Source of the DNA: an uncultured Paracoccaceae bacterium
GTDB taxonomy: Bacteria > Pseudomonadota > Alphaproteobacteria > Rhodobacterales > Rhodobacteraceae
Direction of reading: 5' to 3'
Assembly: GCA_947501355.1 (NCBI GenBank)
Contig: CANMVA010000001.1
Location: 186,001-250,000 of the forward strand
Length of the DNA: 64,000 nucleotides
A model generated the notes under the pieces. The model was not told where the DNA came from and searched no databases. It was given only the letters and a program-made list of their open reading frames with translations. A program made the position numbers and the translations under genes. Each line of letters begins with the position of its first letter. Position 1 is the first letter of the stretch. This document shows, in pieces, positions 25,607-33,157 of the stretch.

Positions 25607-27646
25607 TCAAGCCTCGCGGAGGATATCGAGGAACGCATCGCCGAACCGCTCTGCCCGACGCTCCCCAAGGATGCGGGTCAGGGTGCCGGGATCACGCGGT
25701 TTAGTGCTGGCGACTTTGGCCAGAAGCGACGCGGAGCAGGTCAGCGGTTTGTCCACCCCATCAGGGCCGCGCGACAGGTCGGCCTGCACTTCGAGAAGGC
25801 GGTCGTAAATCGAGCCTTCATTGCGGCCCGCGAGTTTGCGGCGGGCGGGGTGGGTGTCTTCGACCGCGCCGTTGATCACCTCAAGAAACGCTTTGCCGTA
25901 GCTTTCTAGCTTCTTGGCCCCAACGCCGCCGATGCCCGCCATACCGTCCAGATCGGCAGGGCGTTTTTCGGCCATTTCGATCAATGTGCGGTCATTGAAA
26001 ATGATGTAGGCGGGGACGCGGGCGGCCTCAGCCAAGGCGCGGCGCTTGGCTTTGAGCGCCGACAGCAGCGGCGCGTCTTCGTCAGAGACAAGCGTCTTGA
26101 CGGCGGGGCGACGTTTCCCGGCGGCTTTGATCGTGTCGCGGCGCAGCTCAATCGTGGCTTCATCGCGCAGGATCGGGCGGGCGGCCTCCGTCATGCGGAG
26201 TGCACCGTGGCGGTCTGGGTCAGGCCGCACCAGATCATGGCCCATCATCTGGCGGAACACCGCCTGCCATTGGCGTTTGTCATATTCGGTGCCGACGCCG
26301 AAGGTGGGCAGGTTGTGATGGCCGCGCGCGCTGACTTTGTCGGTTTGATTGCCGAGCAGAATGTCGATGAGATGACCAGCGCCGAACCATTCTTCAGTGC
26401 GCAGGATGGCGGAGAGGGCTTTGCGGACGGCGACAGTGCCGTCGAAGGTTTCGGGTGGCGTATCGCAGAGGTCGCAATGACCGCACGGCTTGGAGATTTC
26501 GGCGAAGTAGCCAAGTAGAGATTGGCGGCGGCATTTGAGTGCTTCGGCCAGACCGAGCAGCGCGTTGAGCCGTGCATGATCGGCGGCGCGGCGCTCGGGG
26601 GGTGCGAGGCCTTCGTCGATTTGCGAGCGGCGAAGGCGGATGTCTTCGGGGCCGAAGAGCGTGAGGGTTTCGGCAGGGGCACCATCCCGGCCCGCGCGAC
26701 CGATTTCCTGATAGTAGGCTTCGATGGATTTGGGCAGATCGGCATGGGCGACCCAACGGATATCGGGTTTGTCGATGCCCATGCCGAAGGCGACGGTGGC
26801 GACGACGATCAGGCCGTCTTCCTGCTGGAAACGGCGTTCGACGATGCGGCGATCTTCGGCCTCCATCCCGCCGTGATAGTGGCAGGCGGAGTGACCGGCT
26901 TCTCGCAGGGCCTGCGCCAGCGTTTCAGTTTTGGCGCGGGTCCCGCAATAGACGATGCCAGATTGGCCTTTGCGCGCGTCTGCGAAATCGAGGATCTGGC
27001 GACGCGGGCTATCCTTGTTGGCGAAGGCAAGGTGGATGTTGGGGCGATCAAAGCCATGCAGGAAGGTTTGCGGGGGCTGGCCGTCGAACAATCGCGTGAC
27101 GATCTCTTCGCGGGTTTCGGGATCAGCAGTGGCGGTGAAAGCTGCGAGCGATACGTCTAGGGCGCGGCGCAGCTCACCGATGCGCAGGTAGTCAGGGCGG
27201 AAATCATGGCCCCACTGGCTGACGCAATGGGCCTCGTCCACCGCAATCAGACTGACATTGATCCGTTTGAGCATGGTAAACGCGCTGGCAGCGGCGAGGC
27301 GCTCAGGGGCCATGTAGAGGAGTTTAAGTTCTTCGCGCTCCAAAGCGTCCCAAACGGCGTCGGTTTCTTCGGGCGTGTTGCCGGAGGTCAAAGCCCCCGC
27401 CGCGACGCCTGCCTGCTGCAGCCCATGAACCTGATCGCGCATCAGGGCGATGAGCGGGGAAATGACGACGGTCACGCCGTCGCGACAGAGCGCAGGCAAT
27501 TGGAAACACAAGGATTTTCCACCGCCCGTAGGCATGATTGCAAGGGTGTTCTGGCCCGCTGTGACAGCTTCCACGATCTCTTCCTGACCGGGGCGAAAGC
27601 CGTCGAATCCGAAGACTTCCTCCAGAAGCTGTTGCGCTTGGGGCAT
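25607..27646 (-). CDS. recQ: ATP-dependent DNA helicase RecQ
   Basis: A 679-residue superfamily 2 helicase. Walker A is PTGGGKSLCFQL, the DEAH-box segment is VDEAHCVSQWGHDFRPDY, and motif VI is IGRAGRDGAPAE. A Cys-rich zinc site follows (CGHCDLCDTPPE and the preceding CRRQSLLGYFAE). The RQC winged helix and a C-terminal HRDC domain (FNDRTLIEMAEKRPADLDGMAGIGG) complete the RecQ layout. It unwinds recombination intermediates and stalled forks. The start MPQAQQLLEEVFGF at 27646 was chosen over an extension to 27691. Confidence 0.96.
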   Translation of the reverse strand: MPQAQQLLEEVFGFDGFRPGQEEIVEAVTAGQNTLAIMPTGGGKSLCFQLPALCRDGVTVVISPLIALMRDQVHGLQQAGVAAGALTSGNTPEETDAVWDALEREELKLLYMAPERLAAASAFTMLKRINVSLIAVDEAHCVSQWGHDFRPDYLRIGELRRALDVSLAAFTATADPETREEIVTRLFDGQPPQTFLHGFDRPNIHLAFANKDSPRRQILDFADARKGQSGIVYCGTRAKTETLAQALREAGHSACHYHGGMEAEDRRIVERRFQQEDGLIVVATVAFGMGIDKPDIRWVAHADLPKSIEAYYQEIGRAGRDGAPAETLTLFGPEDIRLRRSQIDEGLAPPERRAADHARLNALLGLAEALKCRRQSLLGYFAEISKPCGHCDLCDTPPETFDGTVAVRKALSAILRTEEWFGAGHLIDILLGNQTDKVSARGHHNLPTFGVGTEYDKRQWQAVFRQMMGHDLVRPDPDRHGALRMTEAARPILRDEATIELRRDTIKAAGKRRPAVKTLVSDEDAPLLSALKAKRRALAEAARVPAYIIFNDRTLIEMAEKRPADLDGMAGIGGVGAKKLESYGKAFLEVINGAVEDTHPARRKLAGRNEGSIYDRLLEVQADLSRGPDGVDKPLTCSASLLAKVASTKPRDPGTLTRILGERRAERFGDAFLDILREA

Positions 27647-27718
27647 GGGACCTGTTCGTTGTTTTACCGCTCTTTGGTGTGAGACTCCCACACTAAGATT
27701 TGGTGAACAAGTCCGAAG

Positions 27719-28006
27719 TTAGAGGAAGAGTGCGACGTTGTTTTGCAGGATGATCCGGATCGCGATGAGGCCGATGAAGGCCACGAGTGGGGCAAGATCA
27801 AGGCCACCGGTATCGGGAAGGATACGGCGGATCGGGGCGTAGATCGGCTCGAGCAGACGGTTCAGACCGTTCCAGATGTTATTCACGATCGGCTGATAGA
27901 GGTTGAGCACCTGAAAGCTGATCAGCCAGCTCATGATGATATGCGCGATCATGATGAACCAGGCCACGTCGAGGATCAGCATGATGATTTGATAGAGCGA
28001 TTGCAT
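27719..28006 (-). CDS. YggT family membrane protein
   Basis: A 95-residue inner membrane protein with two hydrophobic regions (IIMLILDVAWFIMIAHIIMSWLI and LAPLVAFIGLIAIRIILQN) and the family signature PIYAPIRRILPDTGGLDLAP. The role is unclear; YggT proteins are linked to osmotic tolerance, cell-division or photosystem assembly in different lineages. The ATG at 28006 (MQSLYQ) has AAAGGGG upstream. It precedes recQ by 72 bp. Confidence 0.92.
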   Translation of the reverse strand: MQSLYQIIMLILDVAWFIMIAHIIMSWLISFQVLNLYQPIVNNIWNGLNRLLEPIYAPIRRILPDTGGLDLAPLVAFIGLIAIRIILQNNVALFL

Positions 28007-28077
28007 GGGCACCCCTTTTCGTCTGCGTTTTAGGTAGGGCGGAGGCCGCCAAAGCGCAAGCATACCGCGAGGTCATG

Positions 28078-28095
28078 GTTGACGTGCACGTCAAC
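28078..28095. promoter_or_regulatory. 18-bp perfect palindrome, operator-like
   Basis: GTTGACGTGCACGTCAAC is a perfect palindrome in the gap between yggT and the thioesterase gene, 19 bp before the preferred thioesterase start. Its TTGACGT-N2-ACGTCAA form is typical of TetR-type operators for acyl-CoA-sensing regulators. No TetR gene other than BetI is present in the window, so the regulator would be elsewhere. Confidence 0.5.
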
Positions 28096-28113
28096 TTGCA
28101 TACGATTTTGCGG

Positions 28114-28647
28114 ATGTATCCGTTTATTCGCCTTGCCTATCAGTTCTTCGTTCACCGGAAGGATCCGCCGCTGGATCTGACGGGGACGCATGTCTCGCGC
28201 CATGTCTGCTGGCCATGGGATATTGACCTGTGGATGGAGCTGAACAACGGGCGCACGCTGACGCTTTACGACATGGGGCGGTTGCCTTTGGCGCGGCGGG
28301 TCGGATTGATTGCGATGCTGCGCGAGAACAAGTGGAGCCTGACGATGGCCGGTGTTTCGGTGCGGTATCGTCGCCGGGTGCGCATGTTCGAGCGGGTTGA
28401 AATGCGCAGTCGCGCTGTCTGCTGGGACGACAAGTTTGTCTATCTGGAACAGTCAATGTGGAAGGCGAATGGCGAGTGCGCGAACCATGCGCTTTACCGG
28501 TCGGCCATTACGGATCGCAATGGGATCGTGCCCCCTGAGACGGCTTTGGCCGCACTGGGCAAGCCTGCGCCCAGCCCTGCTGTTCCTGCGTGGATTGCCG
28601 CGTGGATCGCGGCTGATGCAGAACGGCCCTGGCCCCCGATGCAATGA
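28114..28647 (+). CDS. 4HBT-type acyl-CoA thioesterase
   Basis: A 177-residue hot-dog fold protein. The signature is the helix region WPWDIDLWMELNNGRTLTLYDMGRLPLARR, related to 4-hydroxybenzoyl-CoA/acyl-CoA thioesterases of the YbgC/FcbC group. The preferred start is MYPFIRLAYQFFVHR at 28114. An upstream in-frame ATG at 28075 would put the palindrome at 28078 inside the gene. The substrate is unknown. The next gene follows after 53 bp on the same strand. Confidence 0.85.
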   Translation: MYPFIRLAYQFFVHRKDPPLDLTGTHVSRHVCWPWDIDLWMELNNGRTLTLYDMGRLPLARRVGLIAMLRENKWSLTMAGVSVRYRRRVRMFERVEMRSRAVCWDDKFVYLEQSMWKANGECANHALYRSAITDRNGIVPPETALAALGKPAPSPAVPAWIAAWIAADAERPWPPMQ

Positions 28648-28700
28648 AGCGTTGCGCGATGGGGATCGGCCTGTCTTAATCCGCTCAAACGGAGGGGTGC

Positions 28701-30095
28701 ATGGCCGAAATTTCCGCGCAAAAGCGCATTTGGGGGTGGATCGCTTTCGATTGGGCGACGCAGCCTTTCTACACCCTGCTGCTGACATTTATCTTCGGGC
28801 CCTACTTTGCCGCCATTGCCACGCAAGCGTTGATGGATGGCGGGCTGACCGAACAGGTCGCGGATGCGCGCGCGCAAAGCATGTGGTCTTTGGGGCAAAC
28901 GGTGAGCGGTTTGTTCATCGCGTTCTCAGCTCCGTTGCTGGGGGCGGTAGCCGATAGTGCGGGCAAGAAGATGCCGTGGATCATCGCGTTCTCGGTGATG
29001 TATGTGGGCGGCGCGTGGGCGTTGTGGAGCCTGACCCCTGATGGTGGAGGTTTGTGGTTTGCGCTTATTGCTTTCGGCATCGCTTTTGTGGGTGCCGAGT
29101 TTGCGCTGATCTTCACCAACGCGATCCTGCCGTCGCTGGGCGATGATGCGGAGGTGGGGCATCTGTCGGGCAAAGGTGCCTCGATTGGCTATTGGGGCGG
29201 TGTGGCGAGCCTGATCATCATGCTCACGCTGTTTGCCGAGAACGACACTGGTAAGACGCTGATCGGGATGGACCCGCTGCTGGGCTTTGATGCGTCAGAG
29301 CGGGAAGGCACGCGGTTTGTCGGGCCGTTCGTGGCGATCTGGTATCTGATCTTCATGATCCCGTTTTTCCTGTGGGTGCGCGAAACGCCGAAGCCCCGCG
29401 TGGAGGGGGACAAGATCCGCGATGCGCTGCGGCAGTTGGGCAAGACACTGCGCAATATTCTCAAGCGGCGAAGTCTCGCGGCCTATCTGCTGTCGTCGAT
29501 GTTCTATCGCGATGCGCTGAATGCGCTTTACGGGTTTGGCGGAGTCTATGCGACGCTGGTTCTGGATTGGTCGATCATCATGATTGGTGTCTTCGGGATC
29601 GTCGGCGCGATCACCGCAGCGGTCAGCGCTTACGTAGGGGGGCTTTTCGACCGAACGTTCGGGCCGAAGCCGGTGATTATCACGACCATCCTTATTCTCA
29701 TAATCGTCTGCGTGGTGATCGTCGGGATGAGCCGCGAGATGCTGTTTGGAGTGCCGTTGGCCCAAGGATCATCACTGCCGGACATCATTTTCTACGTCTG
29801 CGGCGCGGCGATCGGAGGCGCGGGGGGTGCGCTCTATGCAGCTTCCCGGTCGATGATGGTGCGCCACGCAAACCCGGACCGCCCGACAGAGGCGTTCGGG
29901 CTTTTCGCGCTGTCGGGCAAGGCGACGGCGTTTCTGGCCCCGGCCCTGATCGGGATTGTCAGCTATTTGACCAACTCTCCGCGCATCGGGGTTTCGCCGA
30001 TCATTCTGCTCTTTCTCATTGGCCTCTTTCTGCTACGCTGGGTCGAACCCGAAGGAGATCGCAAGACATGGTTCGGATCGCAGCAGCCCTCTTGA
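28701..30095 (+). CDS. MFS transporter, UMF1/Atg22-like
   Basis: A 464-residue polytopic membrane protein with about twelve hydrophobic segments. The start AQKRIWGWIAFDWATQPFYTLLLTFIFGPYF and the central FVGAEFALIFTNAILPSLGDDAEVGHLSGKGASIGYWGG match the UMF1 family (vacuolar Atg22-like effluxers). The C-terminal half has GGAGGALYAASRSMMVRHANPDRPTEAFGLFALSGKATAFLAP. The substrate is unknown; amino acid efflux is the usual guess. It overlaps mepA by 28 bp. Confidence 0.9.
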   Translation: MAEISAQKRIWGWIAFDWATQPFYTLLLTFIFGPYFAAIATQALMDGGLTEQVADARAQSMWSLGQTVSGLFIAFSAPLLGAVADSAGKKMPWIIAFSVMYVGGAWALWSLTPDGGGLWFALIAFGIAFVGAEFALIFTNAILPSLGDDAEVGHLSGKGASIGYWGGVASLIIMLTLFAENDTGKTLIGMDPLLGFDASEREGTRFVGPFVAIWYLIFMIPFFLWVRETPKPRVEGDKIRDALRQLGKTLRNILKRRSLAAYLLSSMFYRDALNALYGFGGVYATLVLDWSIIMIGVFGIVGAITAAVSAYVGGLFDRTFGPKPVIITTILILIIVCVVIVGMSREMLFGVPLAQGSSLPDIIFYVCGAAIGGAGGALYAASRSMMVRHANPDRPTEAFGLFALSGKATAFLAPALIGIVSYLTNSPRIGVSPIILLFLIGLFLLRWVEPEGDRKTWFGSQQPS

Positions 30096-30928
30096 TTGCG
30101 CTTAGCCTTGCTTTGCCTGCCACAGCAGAGACGCAGGCCAAACAGTATTTCGGACGCGAGAAAGTCGCCTCTCCACATAAGCCTGCGCCGTTTGGGGGCT
30201 ATGCCAAAGGCTGTATGGCCGGCGGGGTGCAATTGCCGGAGACGGGACCGACATGGCAAGCGATGCGGCTATCGCGCAACCGCAATTGGGGGCATCCGGA
30301 AACGATTGATTTCATCAAGGACCTAAGCGCGAAGGCTGCGCGGCAACCGGGGTGGAACGGGCTTTACATCGGCGACATCTCACAACCGCGGGGTGGGCCG
30401 ATGCTGACGGGCCACCGGTCGCACCAGATTGGGTTGGATATCGACATCTGGATGCTGCCTGCGGACAATCTGCGGCTCAGCCGAAACCAGCGGGAGAATA
30501 TCTCAAGCATCTCGATGCGGCGCGCGAAGGGCGCTTATGTGAACAGCAGCTGGACCCGCGCGCATCACGAGATCATCAAGGCGGCTGCGAAAGACAAACG
30601 CACGGCGCGAATTTTCGTCTTTCCCGGTGCCAAGGTTCAGATGTGCAAGGACGAGACCGGCAACCGCGCGTGGCTCCGCAAGATCCGGCCTTGGTTCGGG
30701 CATCACTATCATTTCCACGTGCGGCTGAACTGCCCGCGTGGTGCGCGCGGTTGTGTTGAACAAGACCCACCGCCCGCCGGGGATGGCTGCGCGGATGCGG
30801 TGCAATGGTCCAACAACATCATCAACCCGCCGCCCCCTGATCCCAACGCCAAACCGCGCCCGCCGCGGCGAGAGCTTTTGCTGGCGGACCTGCCTCAACA
30901 ATGTCGCGCTGTCTTGTCGTCGCGCTGA
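30068..30928 (+). CDS. mepA: penicillin-insensitive murein endopeptidase
   Basis: A periplasmic LAS-family metallopeptidase that cuts D-alanyl-meso-diaminopimelate cross-links. 286 residues with a signal peptide (MVRIAAALLIALSLALPATA). The zinc and active-site segments are HRSHQIGLDIDIWM and WFGHHYHFHVRLNCP. Cys residues at the C-terminal side (CPRGARGC) fit disulfides seen in the family. GAAGGAG lies about 10 bp before the ATG, inside the upstream transporter gene. It overlaps the next gene by another 28 bp. Confidence 0.95.
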   Translation: MVRIAAALLIALSLALPATAETQAKQYFGREKVASPHKPAPFGGYAKGCMAGGVQLPETGPTWQAMRLSRNRNWGHPETIDFIKDLSAKAARQPGWNGLYIGDISQPRGGPMLTGHRSHQIGLDIDIWMLPADNLRLSRNQRENISSISMRRAKGAYVNSSWTRAHHEIIKAAAKDKRTARIFVFPGAKVQMCKDETGNRAWLRKIRPWFGHHYHFHVRLNCPRGARGCVEQDPPPAGDGCADAVQWSNNIINPPPPDPNAKPRPPRRELLLADLPQQCRAVLSSR

Positions 30929-31755
30929 CGCTATGGGCCGGAACGGCCCTTGCGCAGGCAGAGCATATCGGAAGTTACACGTGGTATGAGCCTGCCGAGG
31001 CCTTCGGCGGCTTCTCTGGCATTGAGGTGTTCGAGGACGGCACGCGGATGATCGCGATCAGCGACCGGGGCTGGATCGCGCAAGGGCGTCTGACGCGCGA
31101 GGGCGATCAGATCACCGGGGTCGCTGATCTGGTGCTGACGCCGATTCAGGACCAGAAGGGCGATACGCTGCCGCGCTATTTCGATGACAGCGAAGGGCTG
31201 GCGCGAGCGGCGGATGGCGGGCTTTATATCTCGTTCGAGGGCAATCATCGGGTCGCGTTTTATCCAACAGCGGAGGGACCATCGCAGCCGATGACACGGC
31301 ACCCGGATTTTGAGGGGATGCAGAACAACTCATCCTTGGAGGCGCTGGCGATTGACGCTGAGGGCGCACTGTACACGCTGCCCGAACGCTCTGGCGCTTT
31401 GGAGGTGCCCTTTCCGGTCTACCGATTCAAGGAAGGCGCGTGGGATCAGCCTTTCACCCTGCGCCGCGACCCGCCTTTTTTACCAACCGGCGCGGATATC
31501 GGCCCGGATGGGCGCTTTTACCTGCTGGAGCGGCATTTCAACGGGTTGGGGTTTGAGACCCGCGTCCGGCGCTTTGCGCTGGATGGCAGCGGTGAAGAAA
31601 CGCTCCTGCAAACCGGGTCGATGGAGCATGACAACCTTGAAGGGATCAGCGTGTGGCGACATGCGGACGGCGATCTGCGGCTGACGCTGATCTCGGACGA
31701 CAACTTCCGGTTCTTTCAGCGCACCGAGATCGTGGAATACCGCCTGCGCGATTGA
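30901..31755 (+). CDS. phytase-type esterase-like secreted protein
   Basis: A 284-residue protein with signal peptide MSRCLVVALTLWAGTALAQA and a beta-propeller-like domain resembling the esterase-like activity of phytase family (FSGIEVFEDGTRMIAISDRG, DDSEGLARAADGGLYISFEG, GADIGPDGRFYLLERHF, HDNLEGISVWRHADGDLRLTLISDDNF). The natural substrate is unknown. Its ATG lies within the 3' end of mepA, so the three genes UMF1, mepA and this one form a tight operon. Confidence 0.85.
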   Translation: MSRCLVVALTLWAGTALAQAEHIGSYTWYEPAEAFGGFSGIEVFEDGTRMIAISDRGWIAQGRLTREGDQITGVADLVLTPIQDQKGDTLPRYFDDSEGLARAADGGLYISFEGNHRVAFYPTAEGPSQPMTRHPDFEGMQNNSSLEALAIDAEGALYTLPERSGALEVPFPVYRFKEGAWDQPFTLRRDPPFLPTGADIGPDGRFYLLERHFNGLGFETRVRRFALDGSGEETLLQTGSMEHDNLEGISVWRHADGDLRLTLISDDNFRFFQRTEIVEYRLRD

Positions 31756-31804
31756 TCTTGCCAAGTGCCAAGCCGCAACCTAAAAGCGCGCTGTTCCGGC
31801 AAGC

Positions 31805-31828
31805 GGTCGGAGCCAAGTCTCCGCGACC
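31805..31828 (+). other. hairpin in the leader of the queuosine-precursor transporter gene
   Basis: GGTCGGAG with CTCC-GC-GACC folds as an 8-bp stem with a 2-nt bulge around CCAAGT, 20 bp before the transporter start. It may be an attenuator-like leader, or the 3' end structure of the upstream gene. I compared it mentally with preQ1 riboswitch consensus and could not match the tail. Confidence 0.35.
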
Positions 31829-31848
31829 TTGTAAAAACGGATCATATC

Positions 31849-32475
31849 ATGTCCAAGCATCATCTTCCGGGCATCATTGCGATGGCGATCATCGTTCTGA
31901 CGTCCAACATCCTTGTCCAGTTCCTCTTCGGCAACTGGCTGACTTGGGGTGCGTTCACGTATCCCTTTGCCTTCCTCGTCACCGACATTATGAACCGCGT
32001 CTATGGCCGCAAAGCCGCGCAGCAGGTCATTCTGATCGGCTTTGTTGTCGGCGTCTTCTGCTCGCTGATCGGCGCGCAAATTCAGGGCGAGTTCGGCCCG
32101 CTAGTCACCTTCCGCATCGCGCTGGCGTCTGGTTTTGCGTTCCTCGTGGCGCAAACGCTGGACGTTGTGATCTTCGATCGGCTGCGCAACGCAAACGGCT
32201 GGTGGAAAGCGCCGCTGACTTCGACCGTGATCGGATCGGCTGTGGATACCGCACTGTTCTTCACCATCGCCTTCTCGACCATGTTCGTCTTCCTGGAGCC
32301 CTCCAACGACGTGAGCTGGGCCGGGGAAGTTCTGCCGATGCTGGGCGTGGGCCCGCAAGCGCCGCTTTGGGTGTCGCTCGCCTTTGCCGATTGGCTGGTG
32401 AAACTGTCGCTCGCAATCATTGCGCTGGTGCCGTTCCGAATCCTGGTCAACAAAATGTTGGCGCGGACTGCATAA
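31849..32475 (+). CDS. queuosine precursor transporter (YhhQ/VUT family)
   Basis: A 208-residue inner membrane protein with about six transmembrane segments. The family signature is TYPFAFLVTDIMNRVYGRKAAQQVILIGF, followed by FRIALASGFAFLVAQTLDVVIFDRLR and TSTVIGSAVDTALFFTIAFS. YhhQ imports queuine-pathway precursors such as preQ0 and preQ1, used to modify tRNA anticodon position 34. Trp/Asp-rich loops are conserved. The ATG at 31849 is in a weak ribosome-site context. Confidence 0.9.
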   Translation: MSKHHLPGIIAMAIIVLTSNILVQFLFGNWLTWGAFTYPFAFLVTDIMNRVYGRKAAQQVILIGFVVGVFCSLIGAQIQGEFGPLVTFRIALASGFAFLVAQTLDVVIFDRLRNANGWWKAPLTSTVIGSAVDTALFFTIAFSTMFVFLEPSNDVSWAGEVLPMLGVGPQAPLWVSLAFADWLVKLSLAIIALVPFRILVNKMLARTA

Positions 32476-32485
32476 ATCTTTTGAC

Positions 32486-32494
32486 TTATCCACA
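32486..32494 (+). promoter_or_regulatory. exact DnaA-box sequence
   Basis: TTATCCACA, the consensus DnaA box, lies 11 bp after the queuosine transporter stop and overlaps a TTGACT -35-like element at 32481. It forms the left half of CCACAAGATGTGG, an inverted repeat (32490-32502). A single exact 9-mer is expected about once in two such windows by chance, so the position matters more than the match. Confidence 0.35.
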
Positions 32495-32544
32495 AGATGT
32501 GGCACGCTCCTAGTTGAGTTCAACAACTGAAAGGAGGTGATCCA

Positions 32545-32601
32545 GTGTCGAGAGAGGTATTGGAGAGAGGTGTCGGAACAGGTCGGGAGGCCCGCCGCTA
32601 G
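32545..32601 (+). CDS. 18-codon ORF with an extreme Shine-Dalgarno
   Basis: A GTG-started short ORF (VSREVLERGVGTGREARR, stop TAG at 32599). Its ribosome site is AAAGGAGGTGATCCAG (32530-32545), which matches the exact complement of the last 16 nt of the common 16S 3' end. The GGAGG-to-GTG spacing is 7 nt, which is optimal. The product is short and Arg/Glu-rich and has no recognised family. It could be a leader peptide, a ribosome-binding decoy RNA, or a real micropeptide. The ORF itself has two more GAGAGAGGT stretches (32550, 32564). A terminator follows at 32674. Confidence 0.55.
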   Translation: MSREVLERGVGTGREARR

Positions 32602-32673
32602 GCAGCCCTAAGCGGTCGCAGCGCCGCCCGATTTGGATGAGGTCCTAACCGGCCCCACCTCCGTAAGTCTCGA
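32602..32673 (+). ncRNA. 3' part of the super-SD transcript with internal anti-SD
   Basis: The 72 nt between the short ORF and the terminator contain CACCTCC (32656-32662), identical to the anti-Shine-Dalgarno core of 16S rRNA and able to pair with GGAGGTG (32533-32539) of the same transcript. A second local stem, GCGG with GCCGC, is possible at about 32613-32630. I suggest a short structured RNA, but transcription is not shown by sequence. Confidence 0.4.
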
Positions 32674-32706
32674 AGGGCCGTCCGTTTTCCGGGCGGCCCT
32701 TTCTTG
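32674..32706 (+). terminator. intrinsic terminator before arfB
   Basis: AGGGCCGTCCG (32674-32684) pairs with CGGGCGGCCCT (32690-32700), 11 bp with one G-U pair, loop TTTTC, then TTCTTG. It lies 28 bp before the arfB start, so arfB either has its own promoter or is expressed through antitermination or read-through. Confidence 0.85.
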
Positions 32707-32734
32707 TGGGCGAATGTTCGGGTTAGGTAGTGCC

Positions 32735-33157
32735 ATGTTGCGGATCACCGACAAAATCACGTTGGAAGACTGGGAAATGTCCGAAGCCTTCACCCGCTCG
32801 CAAGGGCCGGGTGGGCAGAACGTGAACAAGGTGTCCTCGGCGGTGGAGTTACGGTTTGAGGCGGAACGGTCGCCGAACTTGCCGGACCCGGTCAAGCGCC
32901 GCTTGAAGCGCCTGGCGGGGCGGCGGTGGACCTTGGACGGCGCTGTGTTGCTGCGGGTGGAGGACACCCGCTCGCAGGCGCGCAACCGCGAGATTGCGAA
33001 GAAACGGTTGGTGGAATTGATTCGCAAAGCGTTGGAGAAACCCAAGCGGCGCATCCCAACGCGGCCTACGTTAGGCTCAAAGAAACGGCGGTTGGCGGAA
33101 AAGACCAAGCGCGGCGAGGTCAAAGCGCTGCGCGGCAAAGTGACGAGGGACGAATGA
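32735..33157 (+). CDS. arfB: alternative ribosome-rescue peptidyl-tRNA hydrolase
   Basis: A 140-residue ArfB/YaeJ homologue. The N-terminal catalytic domain carries GGQ in RSQGPGGQNVNKVSSAVELRF, and the C-terminal tail is basic and disordered-like (SKKRRLAEKTKRGEVKALRGKVTRDE), as needed to sense an empty mRNA channel. It releases nascent chains from stalled ribosomes. The start MLRITDKI at 32735 was chosen; longer in-frame starts run into the terminator. Its stop overlaps the start of the aminotransferase gene as ATGA. Confidence 0.93.
   Translation: MLRITDKITLEDWEMSEAFTRSQGPGGQNVNKVSSAVELRFEAERSPNLPDPVKRRLKRLAGRRWTLDGAVLLRVEDTRSQARNREIAKKRLVELIRKALEKPKRRIPTRPTLGSKKRRLAEKTKRGEVKALRGKVTRDE

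Noticed and set aside
28075-28113. Upstream ATG start of the thioesterase gene
   Set aside because: It would place the 18-bp palindrome inside the coding sequence; MYPFIRLAYQFFVHR is the more family-like N terminus. The choice remains open.
31756-31848. preQ1 riboswitch before the queuosine-precursor transporter
   Set aside because: A hairpin is present, but the A-rich tail and pseudoknot of the preQ1-I consensus do not align; only the generic hairpin is kept.
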